Shown in pieces: positions 1 to 9,433 of a DNA stretch of 64,000 bases. The DNA comes from a candidate division CSSED10-310 bacterium (lineage in GTDB: Bacteria > CSSED10-310 > JAFGJC01). The stretch is taken from assembly GCA_016927905.1 (NCBI GenBank), contig JAFGLW010000009.1:37646-101645 (forward strand), written 5' to 3'. The position numbers and the translations under genes are program-made. Under the pieces are notes generated by a model. It was given only the letters and a program-made list of their open reading frames with translations. It did no database searches and had not been told where the DNA came from. The first letter of the stretch is position 1; every line of letters begins with the position of its first letter.

Positions 1-147
1 AAAAATATTCAGACCCGCGATGCCCGGGCCGATCTGGTTTATGCGGTGAAGGTCCGTGTGCCCAATCCGCAGGGCGTTTTCAAGATCGGGATGCCGGTTG
101 ATGTCCGACTGGAAGGATTCCCGGAATACGATTCCGGTGGTCGATAG
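1..147 (+). CDS. HlyD-family membrane-fusion (periplasmic adaptor) protein, C-terminal end only
   Basis: The window opens inside this gene. The frame from base 1 is open for 48 codons to TAG at 145-147. The residues around VRVPNP, IGMPVDVRLEG are typical of the end of the beta-barrel/membrane-proximal part of HlyD/YbhG-type adaptors, where 'G-M-x-V-x-V' is common. Such adaptors link an inner-membrane ABC exporter to an outer-membrane channel. The next gene, an ABC ATPase, starts 11 bases downstream, so this is probably the first gene of a YbhG-YbhF-YbhS-YbhR-like operon. Only the last 48 residues are visible, so the family assignment rests on this short match plus context. Confidence 0.72.
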   Translation, partial: KNIQTRDARADLVYAVKVRVPNPQGVFKIGMPVDVRLEGFPEYDSGGR

Positions 148-157
148 AGGAACCAGT

Positions 158-1126
158 ATGCCGGACGAAACCGCAGATTCCCGGGTCGATATACAATGTG
201 AAAAAATCCGGAAAACGTACGCGGATATAACTGCTTTGAACGGAATCGATCTGGCCGTGACCCGGGGGGAACGATTCGGCCTGATCGGACCGGACGGGGC
301 CGGGAAAACCACCCTGATGCGGATTTTATGCGGATTGATCCGACCGGATGCGGGGAAATTTTCGGTGGCTGGTTTCGATGGGATACGGCAGATCCGGTCG
401 GTTAAATCGAATGTTGGATATATGCCTCAGAGGTTTTCCCTGTATCCCGATCTGACCGTGCGGGAAAACCTGAAGTTTTTTGCCGATTTGTTCAAAGTGA
501 CGGGTGAAGCCCGCAGATCCCGCCAGGAAAGGCTGATGCAGTTCAGCCGCCTGGAGCCGTTCCTGAGCCGGCGGGCCGGACGGTTATCCGGGGGGATGAA
601 ACAAAAACTGGCCCTATCCTGCGCCTTGATTCACACACCGAGGGTTTTGATTCTGGATGAACCCACCACCGGTGTTGATCCGGTTTCCCGCCGGGATTTC
701 TGGTCCATTCTTCAAGAACTTTCCGAAAGGGACCGGGTGACGGTGTTCGTCTCGACACCCTATCTGGATGAAGCATCCCGCTGCCACCGGATCGCATTCA
801 TTTCGGACGGGGAAATCCTTGAGCAGGGGATCCCAAAAGAACTGGCAGAGCGTTATCCCCATCCCATTCTGAAAATCCGCTCTGAAACACCGTTCAGACT
901 GAAGCATGAAATGGAAGATCTCGATTCGGTCCATTCCATCACCATTCAGGGTGACCACCTGCGCGTATCGGTACGAGGCGGCGATCCCGGGGAGGAGAAG
1001 ATTCGCGGCTGGTTCCGGGAACATGGATCGTATCCCTCCGAAGTCGAGAAAACCAGGTCGACGCTTGAGGATTATTTCATCTACTGCATGAAAGGAAACC
1101 GGGGAGATGACCGGGTACGCGGTTGA
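158..1126 (+). CDS. ABC transporter ATP-binding protein, equivalent to the first half of YbhF
   Basis: ATPase that would energise the two ABC-2 permeases downstream. The Walker A motif reads GPDGAGKTT, the signature LSGGMKQ, and Walker B ends ILDEPTTGVDP followed by SRRDFW, the hallmark of the YbhF/multidrug ABC-2 group. I start at ATG 158 because AGAGGA lies just upstream; an in-frame ATG at 56 would overlap the adaptor gene and add a non-conserved extension. The last 20 bases overlap the next ATPase. In E. coli YbhF both nucleotide-binding domains are in one polypeptide; here they are two genes. The exported substrate cannot be read from the sequence. Confidence 0.93.
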   Translation: MPDETADSRVDIQCEKIRKTYADITALNGIDLAVTRGERFGLIGPDGAGKTTLMRILCGLIRPDAGKFSVAGFDGIRQIRSVKSNVGYMPQRFSLYPDLTVRENLKFFADLFKVTGEARRSRQERLMQFSRLEPFLSRRAGRLSGGMKQKLALSCALIHTPRVLILDEPTTGVDPVSRRDFWSILQELSERDRVTVFVSTPYLDEASRCHRIAFISDGEILEQGIPKELAERYPHPILKIRSETPFRLKHEMEDLDSVHSITIQGDHLRVSVRGGDPGEEKIRGWFREHGSYPSEVEKTRSTLEDYFIYCMKGNRGDDRVRG

Positions 1127-1874
1127 AACGGAAAACCTGACCAAGCGGTTCGGGCGGTTTGTGGCGGTCGACGGCGTGGATCTGAAAGTCCGGAGAGGTG
1201 AAATATATGGGTTTCTGGGGGCCAACGGTGCCGGTAAAACAACCACCATCCGGATATTATGCGGGTTGTTGCGGGCCACATCAGGCAAGGCGGTGGTCAA
1301 TGGAATCGATGTCATCCGGTCTCCCGAAAAAGTCAAACGCACTCTGGGGTATATGTCACAAAAATTCTCGCTTTATGAAGATTTGAAGGTCAAACATAAT
1401 TTGACATTTTTCGGTGGTGTATACCGTTTGAACCGGCGTCGGCTGCAGTCCCGGATCGAACAGATAACCGCATCCGTGGGCCTTGCCGGTCTGTTGGAAC
1501 GGGATGTCCGGGGACTGCCCACCGGATGGAAACAACGCCTGGCGCTGGCCTGCGCCATCCTTCACGATCCCGGTATTGTGTTTTTAGATGAGCCGACGGG
1601 CGGTGTGGATCCGGTATCCCGCCGGAATTTCTGGGATTTAATATACAGCCTGGCAGATTCCGGGAAGACGATTTTTGTTACCACCCATTACATGGACGAG
1701 GCGGAATACTGTCACCGGGTGGCGGTCATGTATGGCGGCCGGGTGCTGACCAGCGGACCGCCCGGACGGATCAAGGAGGAGACCGGTTCGGTGTCCCTGG
1801 AAGAAGCGTTCATAAGCCTTGTGACCGAACAGTTATCCGGACAGGGCGGGGAACGGCCGGAGTCTGTTCCGTGA
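1107..1874 (+). CDS. ABC transporter ATP-binding protein, equivalent to the second half of YbhF
   Basis: 255-residue ATPase with Walker A GANGAGKTTT and Walker B VFLDEPTGGVDPVSRRNFW. The signature loop is LPTGWKQRLALA, not LSGGQ; a similarly degenerate loop is, as I recall, normal for the second domain of YbhF, so this protein and the preceding one probably form an asymmetric ATPase heterodimer. The gene begins 20 bases inside its upstream neighbour and ends in a GTGA overlap with the permease gene, pointing to one translationally coupled operon. Function as an exporter ATPase is secure; the substrate is unknown. Confidence 0.93.
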   Translation: MTGYAVETENLTKRFGRFVAVDGVDLKVRRGEIYGFLGANGAGKTTTIRILCGLLRATSGKAVVNGIDVIRSPEKVKRTLGYMSQKFSLYEDLKVKHNLTFFGGVYRLNRRRLQSRIEQITASVGLAGLLERDVRGLPTGWKQRLALACAILHDPGIVFLDEPTGGVDPVSRRNFWDLIYSLADSGKTIFVTTHYMDEAEYCHRVAVMYGGRVLTSGPPGRIKEETGSVSLEEAFISLVTEQLSGQGGERPESVP

Positions 1875-2971
1875 GACGGCTGCTGGCGATAATCGGGAAG
1901 GAGTTTCTGCATATTTTCAGGGATCCGCGATCTCTGGTGATCCTGATCGTCATGCCCCTGGTGATGATCTTCCTTTTCGGGTATGCGGTGCGCCTGGATA
2001 TCAAACATATTTCACTCGCGGTTTGGGACCGCGACGGAAGCGCCGTCAGCCGGGATCTGATCCGGTCATTCCAGACCAGCGGCTATTTCGAGCTGGTCCG
2101 CACGGAAACCGGTTCTCTGGACCCGCACCGGGTGTTCCGGCGGCGGGAGGCCTTGACCGTGCTGTCCATTCCGGAAAATTACGGTCGATCCATCGAAACG
2201 GGGCATCCGGATCCGGTGCAGTTCCTGGCGGATGCATCCGATTCCAATACCGCGACAATCGCCGGACAATACGCGGAACAGATCGTTTTCGAGTTCGTGA
2301 TGAAACACCTGAACCCTCCCCGGTTGATCCTCGATATCGGCATGCTCATCTATTTCAATCCGGAGCTGGAATCGACCTTCTTCATCGTTCCCGGTCTGAT
2401 CGCGGTTCTTTTCATGATGGTGTGTGCGCTTCTGACATCCGTGACCATTGCCCGTGAAAAGGAAACCGGCACGCTGGAACAGATTCTGGTATCTCCGGTC
2501 AGAACCCGTGAAATCGTGATCGGAAAGGTTCTGCCCTATGTGATTCTGGCCGGGACGATTGCCGTGATGGTGATCGCTTTGTCCATGGTCTGGTTCGATG
2601 TCCCGTTTCGGGGAGATCCCTGGCTCCTGGTTTTATACTCCCTGATCTACCTTTTATGTTCCCTGGCTCTGGGTATCCTGATCTCAACCAAAGCCAGAAC
2701 AATGCAGGTGGCCATGATGGTTGCGCTGGTCATCACCATGCTGCCCTCCGTCATGCTCTCTGGATTCATGTTTCCCATCACCTCCATGCCGGCCCCCATA
2801 CGCGCCATCACATATATCGTCCCGGCACGGTATTACCTGATCATCATCCGCGGGATCATGCTGAAAGGAATCGGATGGCTGTGCCTTAAAAAACAGGTGC
2901 TGCTGCTTCTCGGATTCACCCTGTTCCTTCTGGCGGTCAGCATCCGGCGGTTCAAGGCGTCTCTGGAGTGA
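1871..2971 (+). CDS. ABC-2 type permease (YbhS/YhhJ-like)
   Basis: 366-residue inner-membrane permease. One N-terminal membrane span (LVILIVMPLVMIFLFGYAV) is followed by a large periplasmic region containing FNPELEST, then five spans with the cytoplasmic EKETGTLEQILVSPVR element typical of ABC-2 permeases of the YbhS/YbhR/YhhJ family. The start is a GTG overlapping the stop of the ATPase gene by four bases. It pairs with the following permease as a heterodimer driven by the two upstream ATPases. Likely a drug or small-molecule efflux role, by family only. Confidence 0.92.
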   Translation: MRRLLAIIGKEFLHIFRDPRSLVILIVMPLVMIFLFGYAVRLDIKHISLAVWDRDGSAVSRDLIRSFQTSGYFELVRTETGSLDPHRVFRRREALTVLSIPENYGRSIETGHPDPVQFLADASDSNTATIAGQYAEQIVFEFVMKHLNPPRLILDIGMLIYFNPELESTFFIVPGLIAVLFMMVCALLTSVTIAREKETGTLEQILVSPVRTREIVIGKVLPYVILAGTIAVMVIALSMVWFDVPFRGDPWLLVLYSLIYLLCSLALGILISTKARTMQVAMMVALVITMLPSVMLSGFMFPITSMPAPIRAITYIVPARYYLIIIRGIMLKGIGWLCLKKQVLLLLGFTLFLLAVSIRRFKASLE

Positions 2972-2975
2972 ACCC

Positions 2976-4067
2976 ATGGGCGTGATCGGTCATCTCATCC
3001 GAAAGGAATTTCTGCAGGTTCTGAAAGACCGGCCCATGATGGCCATCATCTTCATCATGCCGCTGGTCCAGCTATTCATTCTGGGGTACGCCATCACCAC
3101 CGATGTCAAGAATATTCCATTGGGGTTCCTGGATCACGACCGGTCCGCTGATTCGCGCGCCCTGATTCAATGGTTTGAACAATCCGGGCGGTTCAGTCCC
3201 ATCCTTCACTGCGAAAATCCACAGGCCGTTCAGATGGCTTTCGACAAAGCGGAAATATCACTGGCCGTCGTGATCGCAAAGGACTTTTCCCGGAACCTTC
3301 TGCGATCCGAACCATCCCGGATTCAGATCATCGCCGACGGGGTGGATTCCAACACATCGCTGATTGCAGCCGGATATGCGCGCAAGATTCTGACCCGGCA
3401 TTTTGCACTCAAATACCCCGAGTTTTCTCCCGGAGAAGTCCGTTTCAGGGCATTCTACAATCCGGAACTGGAAAGCGCGTTCACCATCGTACCCGGCATC
3501 ATTTCCCTGCTCCTGATGATTGTGACCTCCCTGTTGACCGCCATGGGACTGGTTCGTGAACGGGAGATCGGGACGTTGGAGCAATTGAATGTGACACCCA
3601 TCCGGCCGGTGGAGCTGATCCTGGGAAAGATTCTCCCATTTGTCATTCTGGGCGGGATCGTTTTTACACTCGGTCTGACCGTGGCGCTGGTATGGTTTAA
3701 GATCCCCATGGAGGGCGCGCTCGGAACCCTGGTCCTCTTCGTGGCCATTTTTCTTCTGGTTACCCTGGGATTGGGCGTCTTCATCTCCACGGTGACCTCA
3801 ACCCAGCAGCAGGCCGTGTTCCTCTCCTGGTTTGTCCTGGTCGTATCGGTGCTCATGTCCGGGTTCATGTTTCCCATATCCAATATGCCGGCGGCGATGC
3901 AGAAGGTCACCTACGCCATCCCGCTCCGGTACTTCATCACCGCCCTGCGGGAGATCCTGCTCAAAGGTGCCACTGCGGCCGATCTGACACTGGAATGGCA
4001 GGCTTTGTCCGGGCTGGGTGCGGTCATATTCCTTCTGGCGGTTCTGAAATTCAGAAAACGGATCTGA
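2976..4067 (+). CDS. ABC-2 type permease (YbhR-like)
   Basis: 363 residues with the same layout as its upstream neighbour: N-terminal span (MMAIIFIMPLVQLFILGYAI), periplasmic domain with FYNPELESAF, then the EREIGTLEQLNVTPIRP coupling segment and C-terminal spans ending near GAVIFLLAVLKF. It starts four bases after the previous stop. The two permeases are clearly paralogous. The 3' end overlaps the convergent RNase HIII gene by 17 bases, which leaves no room for a terminator between them. Confidence 0.92.
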   Translation: MGVIGHLIRKEFLQVLKDRPMMAIIFIMPLVQLFILGYAITTDVKNIPLGFLDHDRSADSRALIQWFEQSGRFSPILHCENPQAVQMAFDKAEISLAVVIAKDFSRNLLRSEPSRIQIIADGVDSNTSLIAAGYARKILTRHFALKYPEFSPGEVRFRAFYNPELESAFTIVPGIISLLLMIVTSLLTAMGLVREREIGTLEQLNVTPIRPVELILGKILPFVILGGIVFTLGLTVALVWFKIPMEGALGTLVLFVAIFLLVTLGLGVFISTVTSTQQQAVFLSWFVLVVSVLMSGFMFPISNMPAAMQKVTYAIPLRYFITALREILLKGATAADLTLEWQALSGLGAVIFLLAVLKFRKRI

Positions 4068-5064
4068 TCTTTCCGGTGTTTCTGAAATGAAGCTTGACCG
4101 TGTTGGTCAGAACGGAAGATCCACTCGCTTCGACCAGCTTCCGTGCCGCATCATCGGCCGCATCACCTGCTCCGGGAACCAGCTTGATCCGATACAGTTC
4201 GGACAGTTTATTCAGTCGATACAGGTACCTGGCCCGGGCCAGAATGGATGCCGCTGCCACGGCGATGTTATCTTCCGCACGGGGACGCACGATGAGTTGG
4301 AATGTAACGTCCAGATACCGGGTAACACTCGATTTTCCGGCAAACTGATCGATTACAACCGCTTCCGGATGCCGGCCCGGCAGGGTCAATAACGACTGAA
4401 TCGCCCTGGCATGCGACCATGCCAGCAGTTCGTTCAGTTTCTTTCCCTCGGCGCGGAACTGCTCATACAGGCGGTTGTAAGTCGCCGGAACAATCTCAAT
4501 CACAGATATCCGATCTTTATAATTTCGAAAAAGCTGCCGGGCAATGGACCGGCATTCGGCATTCCCGATCAGCTTGGAATCCCGGACGCCGAGAGACCGC
4601 AGTTGCGGGATTATCGGGTGGGACGCCAGGAAAGCCGCAGTGACCAGAGGACCGAAATAATCCCCCTTGCCCGCCTCGTCCGAACCGATCCACCAGGCAA
4701 ACTCCCGTTCCTCCCCGACTCCGCTGGCCGCGGAACTGCCCGGGTCCCCCAAAAAAACGGTCTTTAACTTCCGGGCGGTCTTCTCCGGCACGCTCCGATC
4801 CACCACAAAAGAAAATCCTTTCCTGGCGGAATAATAAGCACAGGCACATACCACCGCATCACCCAGCCGGAAGGTCAGGCGCGATCCGTATTGGATGGGC
4901 CGGGCATCCTCAAAAACAAATCCCGCCGCCCTCGCCGCTTCCAGTTTCGACGCCAGCAGCGCGTTGATCTGGGAAACCTCAGAATAAATCCCGGCCTCGG
5001 CCATCTTCTGCACGGATTCATCCCGGGGCGGGTTGTCCTGTCGTTCCTGGCCCATGCCTGTCAT
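4051..5064 (-). CDS. rnhC: Ribonuclease HIII
   Basis: Cleaves RNA in RNA-DNA hybrids. The catalytic core opens with WWIGSDEAGKGDYFGPLV, matching the GSDE-x-G-x-GDYFGP motif specific to RNase HIII rather than HII, and later carries VVIDQFAG and the AEDNIAVAAASILARA segment. An N-terminal TBP-like substrate-binding domain precedes the core, giving about 337 residues, normal for HIII. I use ATG 5064; ATG 5055 and a TTG at 5091 are alternatives, and no ribosome binding site is strong enough to decide. It stands alone and is convergent with the ABC exporter operon. Confidence 0.93.
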   Translation of the reverse strand: MTGMGQERQDNPPRDESVQKMAEAGIYSEVSQINALLASKLEAARAAGFVFEDARPIQYGSRLTFRLGDAVVCACAYYSARKGFSFVVDRSVPEKTARKLKTVFLGDPGSSAASGVGEEREFAWWIGSDEAGKGDYFGPLVTAAFLASHPIIPQLRSLGVRDSKLIGNAECRSIARQLFRNYKDRISVIEIVPATYNRLYEQFRAEGKKLNELLAWSHARAIQSLLTLPGRHPEAVVIDQFAGKSSVTRYLDVTFQLIVRPRAEDNIAVAAASILARARYLYRLNKLSELYRIKLVPGAGDAADDAARKLVEASGSSVLTNTVKLHFRNTGKIRSVF

Positions 5065-5338
5065 TAAACGCCATTTCCCGAGCTTTCTCAATCACAATGA
5101 TGAAACTCCCTGGGCTGCCGGAAATTCTTATGGGAAGCTCCCGTTCTGCAGATTCCTGAATTTGACAACCACGTTCCAAAGCGGCCCGAACCGGTGATCC
5201 CGGTACTGTGAAATCCAAAAAAAGGGGGAGGTCGAACACACACCGTTGTCGTGCCGGGTTGTGATAACGGTGTTTTATTGTATCTTGATAGGGAGTAAAC
5301 TTGGTTCGGAAGGGATGTTCGAGCTGTTCGGAGGGAAA

Positions 5339-7015
5339 ATGGCAATTGCAACCAATCGATTTAAATGTATGGCTCTGTTGGCAAATCTGGTTTTAATGGC
5401 GGGTTCCGCCGTTTCGGCTGGAACCACCGTTTCCGGTACTGTTCGAACGGCCGCCGGCGGAATTCCGGTGATGGCCCATGTTCACCGGATTGGATTCGGA
5501 GGTCTGACGATGGATCCGCTGGACACGGTTGCGGTCGAACCGACGGGTCAATTCACGCTGACGATGCCGGACACCGGATTGAACCGTATTCTGGTGACAG
5601 CGGTCGGGCACCGGGCTCTGTCTGTCCCGCTGGATATTCCCGTTGATCTGCAGTCGCTCACGATGGACGTGGTCCTGAAATCCCATGATTACCTGGCCGA
5701 ATTCGATCAGGTTTTCATCACCGGAAGCTGGCGGGAATACAACCGGAGGGCTGCGGAACCGATGATCCGGCAGTCCGACGGCACGTTCCTGTACCGATAC
5801 AGCGGAACGGCGGATCGGATCGGATATCAGCTTCTGGGTCTGTTGGATGACCCCATGCACAGCGTGAACGGCACACACTCGGATTCCTACAGCTATGACG
5901 GTGGTGGCGATTATATCTCCGTGCTCGAAACCCATGGCGCTCCCAGAACGATCGTGTTCGATCCATCCGGTCTGATCCGAATGGATTCGAAGGATCTGCC
6001 CGGGCTTCACTTCAACCCGTCGAGTGAAACCCTGACCAGATTGTGGACCATCGAGCAGACCGCGGTTAAGGGCGCCGAATCGTTTTTGGAGGCCGCATCC
6101 AGATTCATGAAAGAGCATCCCGGGGAGAAGACTGTGTTTGAATATGACTGGAGAAACACACTGTCATCCCTGGAAGCTGCTGCAGGGAATCCCGCCGATC
6201 CCAAGACGCAGCAGTTCGCAGCGGCACAACTGCTGAATCTGAGTTCGTTCCCATCGGTGGTGGAACCGTCAGCGGTCAGGCGGTATGTCGGAATGATCCC
6301 GCCGGAATCGGGTATATGGTCTGCCGTTATGCTGATTACCCTGGACCTCTTCGATCCGCTGGGTGCGGATGAAGCAATTCGGCTGATGACATCCCTGTCG
6401 GAAAGGAATCCGGACCGCAATGTCCGGGCGATCGCTCTGGGTCACCTGGCCATGAAGCACCTCCGGGCAGGTCATACGGATCAGGCTCAGTCCGTTTACC
6501 GGGCGTTGCGTGCGGATTACAGCGACATCACGTTTGTCCAGCCGCTGCTTGAACAGCTCAATCCGGACAAGGCCATTCAACCCGGCAAACCGGTTCCGGA
6601 CTTCATCCTGAAACTGACGGACGGGACAACCATCACCCGGGAAAGTATGATGGGCAAGTATTACCTGATCGATTTCTGGGCAACATGGTGCAAACCGTGT
6701 ATCACCGAGATGGAGCACCTCCATCGCTCGTTCGAAAAATACAAGTTGCGGAAATTCACCATCGTGAGTGTTTCGCTGGATGTGAAATGGGAGGAGGTGG
6801 AATCCTTCCGGAAAGGCAAATGGAAGATGCCGTGGCTGCATGTATTTCCCGGGCCCGACGCCGGTCAGGATCTGGCCATGAAATTCGAGGTTCTCGGTAT
6901 TCCCAAACCCGTCCTGATCGATCCGAAAGGCGTCATTGTTGCGATGGAGATCGATCTGAGGGGAGATAATCTGGATAAAACCCTGGAACGGAATCTGGTC
7001 GATTCCGCCCGATAA
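5339..7015 (+). CDS. Secreted TlpA-like thiol-disulfide oxidoreductase with an N-terminal extracytoplasmic region
   Basis: 558-residue exported protein. Residues 1-27 form a signal peptide ending SAVSA. Residues about 28-115 resemble a carboxypeptidase-regulatory-like beta-sandwich (SGTVRTAAGGIPV), then comes a segment with ITGSWREYN reminiscent of a glycogen-binding-type fold, a helical region (about 240-400), and a thioredoxin domain from about 412 with the active site W450-C-K-P-C454. ATG 5339 is preceded by GGAGGG at good spacing; earlier in-frame starts lack this. The cysteines are ordinary, unlike the Sec-containing redoxin at 53186. Probably a periplasmic reductase; its partner is unknown. 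Confidence 0.85.
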   Translation: MAIATNRFKCMALLANLVLMAGSAVSAGTTVSGTVRTAAGGIPVMAHVHRIGFGGLTMDPLDTVAVEPTGQFTLTMPDTGLNRILVTAVGHRALSVPLDIPVDLQSLTMDVVLKSHDYLAEFDQVFITGSWREYNRRAAEPMIRQSDGTFLYRYSGTADRIGYQLLGLLDDPMHSVNGTHSDSYSYDGGGDYISVLETHGAPRTIVFDPSGLIRMDSKDLPGLHFNPSSETLTRLWTIEQTAVKGAESFLEAASRFMKEHPGEKTVFEYDWRNTLSSLEAAAGNPADPKTQQFAAAQLLNLSSFPSVVEPSAVRRYVGMIPPESGIWSAVMLITLDLFDPLGADEAIRLMTSLSERNPDRNVRAIALGHLAMKHLRAGHTDQAQSVYRALRADYSDITFVQPLLEQLNPDKAIQPGKPVPDFILKLTDGTTITRESMMGKYYLIDFWATWCKPCITEMEHLHRSFEKYKLRKFTIVSVSLDVKWEEVESFRKGKWKMPWLHVFPGPDAGQDLAMKFEVLGIPKPVLIDPKGVIVAMEIDLRGDNLDKTLERNLVDSAR

Positions 7016-7105
7016 CCGTTCCGGTTGCCGGTCCAGTTGAAAAAAATACAGGGAACAAACCGGGCGGTTTCCGGTATTATAATTGTCGGAAAAAGGAGGT
7101 TGTTC

Positions 7106-7591
7106 ATGACGATGCGAAATATCCTGCTCTGTTCAATGTTTTTCATGATCCTGCTCGTTCCGGTTCCGGGGATCCGCTCCGAAGATGTGAAACAGGCGGT
7201 TGATCCATCGAAGATTATCACGGCCGAGGAGATGAAAAAGGAGATTGACCAGAACGGACGGGTGGTCCTTCATCAGATCCAGTTCGGAGATAAGCAGGCT
7301 TATCTGACGCTGGAAGATGTGCCGATGATGAACGAAATTGTCCGTCTCCTGCTCGATAATCCAGATCTGAACATCGAAATTCAGCTGCATACGGATAACC
7401 GCGGCAGCCGAAGGGTTCTGGCATTGTTCAGCGATATCCGCGCGAAACGCATCCAGTCCTATCTCCAGGCGTTCAATATTGCCGATGACCGGGTGACCAT
7501 CAAGGGCATGGGATTGACTCAGCCAATTGCATCCAACGGAACCGAGGAAGGACGGGCCATGAACCGCCGGATCGAGCTGGTCAAGCGCTAG
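7106..7591 (+). CDS. Small OmpA-family (peptidoglycan-binding) protein
   Basis: 161 residues: signal peptide (NILLCSMFFMILLVPVPG) and a C-terminal OmpA-like domain with NIEIQLHTDNRGS, DIRAKRIQSYL and GMGLTQPIASN...GRAMNRRIELV, the expected order for peptidoglycan association. AAGGAGG lies 7 bases before ATG 7106, which fixes the start. There is no beta-barrel domain, so it is a free periplasmic or envelope-tethered OmpA domain. Its TAG overlaps the stop of the convergent membrane-protein gene. Confidence 0.88.
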   Translation: MTMRNILLCSMFFMILLVPVPGIRSEDVKQAVDPSKIITAEEMKKEIDQNGRVVLHQIQFGDKQAYLTLEDVPMMNEIVRLLLDNPDLNIEIQLHTDNRGSRRVLALFSDIRAKRIQSYLQAFNIADDRVTIKGMGLTQPIASNGTEEGRAMNRRIELVKR

Positions 7592-9282
7592 GAATCATCC
7601 GTTCTGATCGGGTCGGCTTCCGGCGGCAGGAACACACTGAATTCTTCCAGAATATCTTCGTCGAAGTACAGGACCATCGTGGAATGATTGAGGGTGAACC
7701 GAACCCTGTCGTAACGTTCCCGTACGGTCAGGATTATTTCAGGACATCGAGCCAGTTCGGAATCCGCCATTCGCTCCGGATTGAGAATCGGGGAAATTCC
7801 CATCGTCTGACGGATTCCTTTCCAGTCACCCAGAAGCAGTAATTTCCAGTTTCGTTCTTCCAGGCAAATGATTTCCTGGCCCTGAGGTATGATGATCTGC
7901 GGCATCCGGGACAAGACTTCCCGGGCCAGCCCGCAGGTGTCGGAATCCCGCAGATGCTTCGCAATGACCGGATCGGTCAAACCCAGGGTGTCGATGGTAT
8001 GTAATCGGGAATAAAAGGGAATCCTGCCGATGTTGAAAATGGCCAGGCGCGTGGATGGCGGGAAGGTTGTCCGGAGCCATTCGCCCAGAATTGTGTCCCG
8101 GTGCGTACTTTCTTTCAGGGGTTCAGCGGGATCGAACGTTCTGATATGGTGGTAGCGTGCCGAAAGATTGGGACTGAAATAGGCGGCTCCCGACAGGATC
8201 AGAAACAGTATCGAAGGATACACAACCGCTGCGTGCGGATGGTTTCGCAGATGAACATGGCCCGCCTTCAATCCACCCATGGCCAGTACCATGACCGGGC
8301 CCAGAACGGGCAACAGAAACCGGTGGTACCGCATGAAGTCCCCCCCAACAATCCAGACATACGAGAGCATCAGGAGACAAAATCCTCCCAGAAGCCAGTT
8401 CTCGGCTTTTCTGTGCTGCAAGCGAAAAGCCGGCAGAGCCAGGATTACCAGGGGCCAGGCCCAGTGAATAAACCAGCCTTTCAGATACTGAAAACCGCTT
8501 TCCAGGCGGGCGCCGGTATCGGTGCTGACCTTGGCGACGAAAGTATTGGGGATAATCGAATGGAAATAGAGCAGTTTCCAGACCGCATATCCCGCTCCAA
8601 GGATCCCCATCCACAATACAAAATAACGGGCGGCTCGCCGGTACATGCCGCGTTTGAAGGCCAGTGTTGCCAGAATGACCGCGATCCAGACGATCGGGAT
8701 AACCCCTTCCGGACGGGTCAGAACAGCCAGGAACGACCAGGCAACCGCCGGCATCACCCGGAAACCGTTACCGAAAAGCCCGGGCACGGCCAGCATTGCC
8801 GCCAGGATGAATCCGGAAAACAGCACCGTTTCCATTCCCGCGACGGACCACAGGCCCAATGTGACATTCAAGGCCAAAACCCAAACGCCAATCCGGGTCA
8901 GAATGCGGCTGCCGGTGTAAGCGAAAAGCAGGGCGGATGCAATGGTCAGAAGAAAACAGCCGGAGCACAGACCCAGAATTTTGGTATAGATGAGCGGGTC
9001 GGTTTTCAAGTAAAAGGGAGCGGCCAACATCAGAGTCCACAACAGATTGGTGAACCCCTCCACGGGAGGATTCTCAGTCGGGTTGAACCGGAGACCGTAT
9101 CCCAGAGAAAAATTCCGGGCATACCGTAATGAAATGAAGGTGTCGTCCTGTGTGAAGTCCAGGCTGGTCAGGGAAATCACGGTGAAAACGATGATCGCCG
9201 ACAGAATCCATAAATCCAGGGAACACCGGATTTTGTTGTTTCGTCGGGATTCCTGGTCTGAAATGCCGGACTGCGAGGACAT
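7588..9282 (-). CDS. Polytopic GT-C-fold membrane protein (putative glycosyltransferase)
   Basis: 564-residue protein with roughly ten membrane spans and a C-terminal soluble domain. The first loop after span 1 reads DDTFISLRYARN...GLRFN...PVEGFTN; an acidic pair in this loop (here D-D) is the usual catalytic position in GT-C enzymes that use polyprenyl-phosphate sugars, such as the ArnT/AftB-like group. ATG 9282 is preceded by GGAGAAGG, deciding the start over an upstream ATG. Donor and acceptor cannot be predicted. It is convergent with the OmpA gene and divergent from a GT9 gene. Confidence 0.8.
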   Translation of the reverse strand: MSSQSGISDQESRRNNKIRCSLDLWILSAIIVFTVISLTSLDFTQDDTFISLRYARNFSLGYGLRFNPTENPPVEGFTNLLWTLMLAAPFYLKTDPLIYTKILGLCSGCFLLTIASALLFAYTGSRILTRIGVWVLALNVTLGLWSVAGMETVLFSGFILAAMLAVPGLFGNGFRVMPAVAWSFLAVLTRPEGVIPIVWIAVILATLAFKRGMYRRAARYFVLWMGILGAGYAVWKLLYFHSIIPNTFVAKVSTDTGARLESGFQYLKGWFIHWAWPLVILALPAFRLQHRKAENWLLGGFCLLMLSYVWIVGGDFMRYHRFLLPVLGPVMVLAMGGLKAGHVHLRNHPHAAVVYPSILFLILSGAAYFSPNLSARYHHIRTFDPAEPLKESTHRDTILGEWLRTTFPPSTRLAIFNIGRIPFYSRLHTIDTLGLTDPVIAKHLRDSDTCGLAREVLSRMPQIIIPQGQEIICLEERNWKLLLLGDWKGIRQTMGISPILNPERMADSELARCPEIILTVRERYDRVRFTLNHSTMVLYFDEDILEEFSVFLPPEADPIRTDDS

Positions 9283-9433
9283 GCCTTCTCCATACCATTG
9301 CCAATCGGTTCGATGTAGTTTCGCCCATTTGAATCGGTTCGGCAAGATCAATTTCCCGGTTCCGGTTCGATGCTGACAATTTCCCGATATCCGGATATAT
9401 TGAGGTAATCATGGGCGGGATACCGGATAATCG

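Noticed and set aside
5339..7015. Second selenoprotein candidate among the redoxins
   Set aside because: Its active site is encoded as Cys codons (W-C-K-P-C) with no TGA, so it is an ordinary thioredoxin-domain protein.
8101..9129. A 342-residue open frame on the plus strand
   Set aside because: Antisense to the GT-C gene at 7588-9282; rich in Gln/Arg/His/Pro with no recognisable fold.
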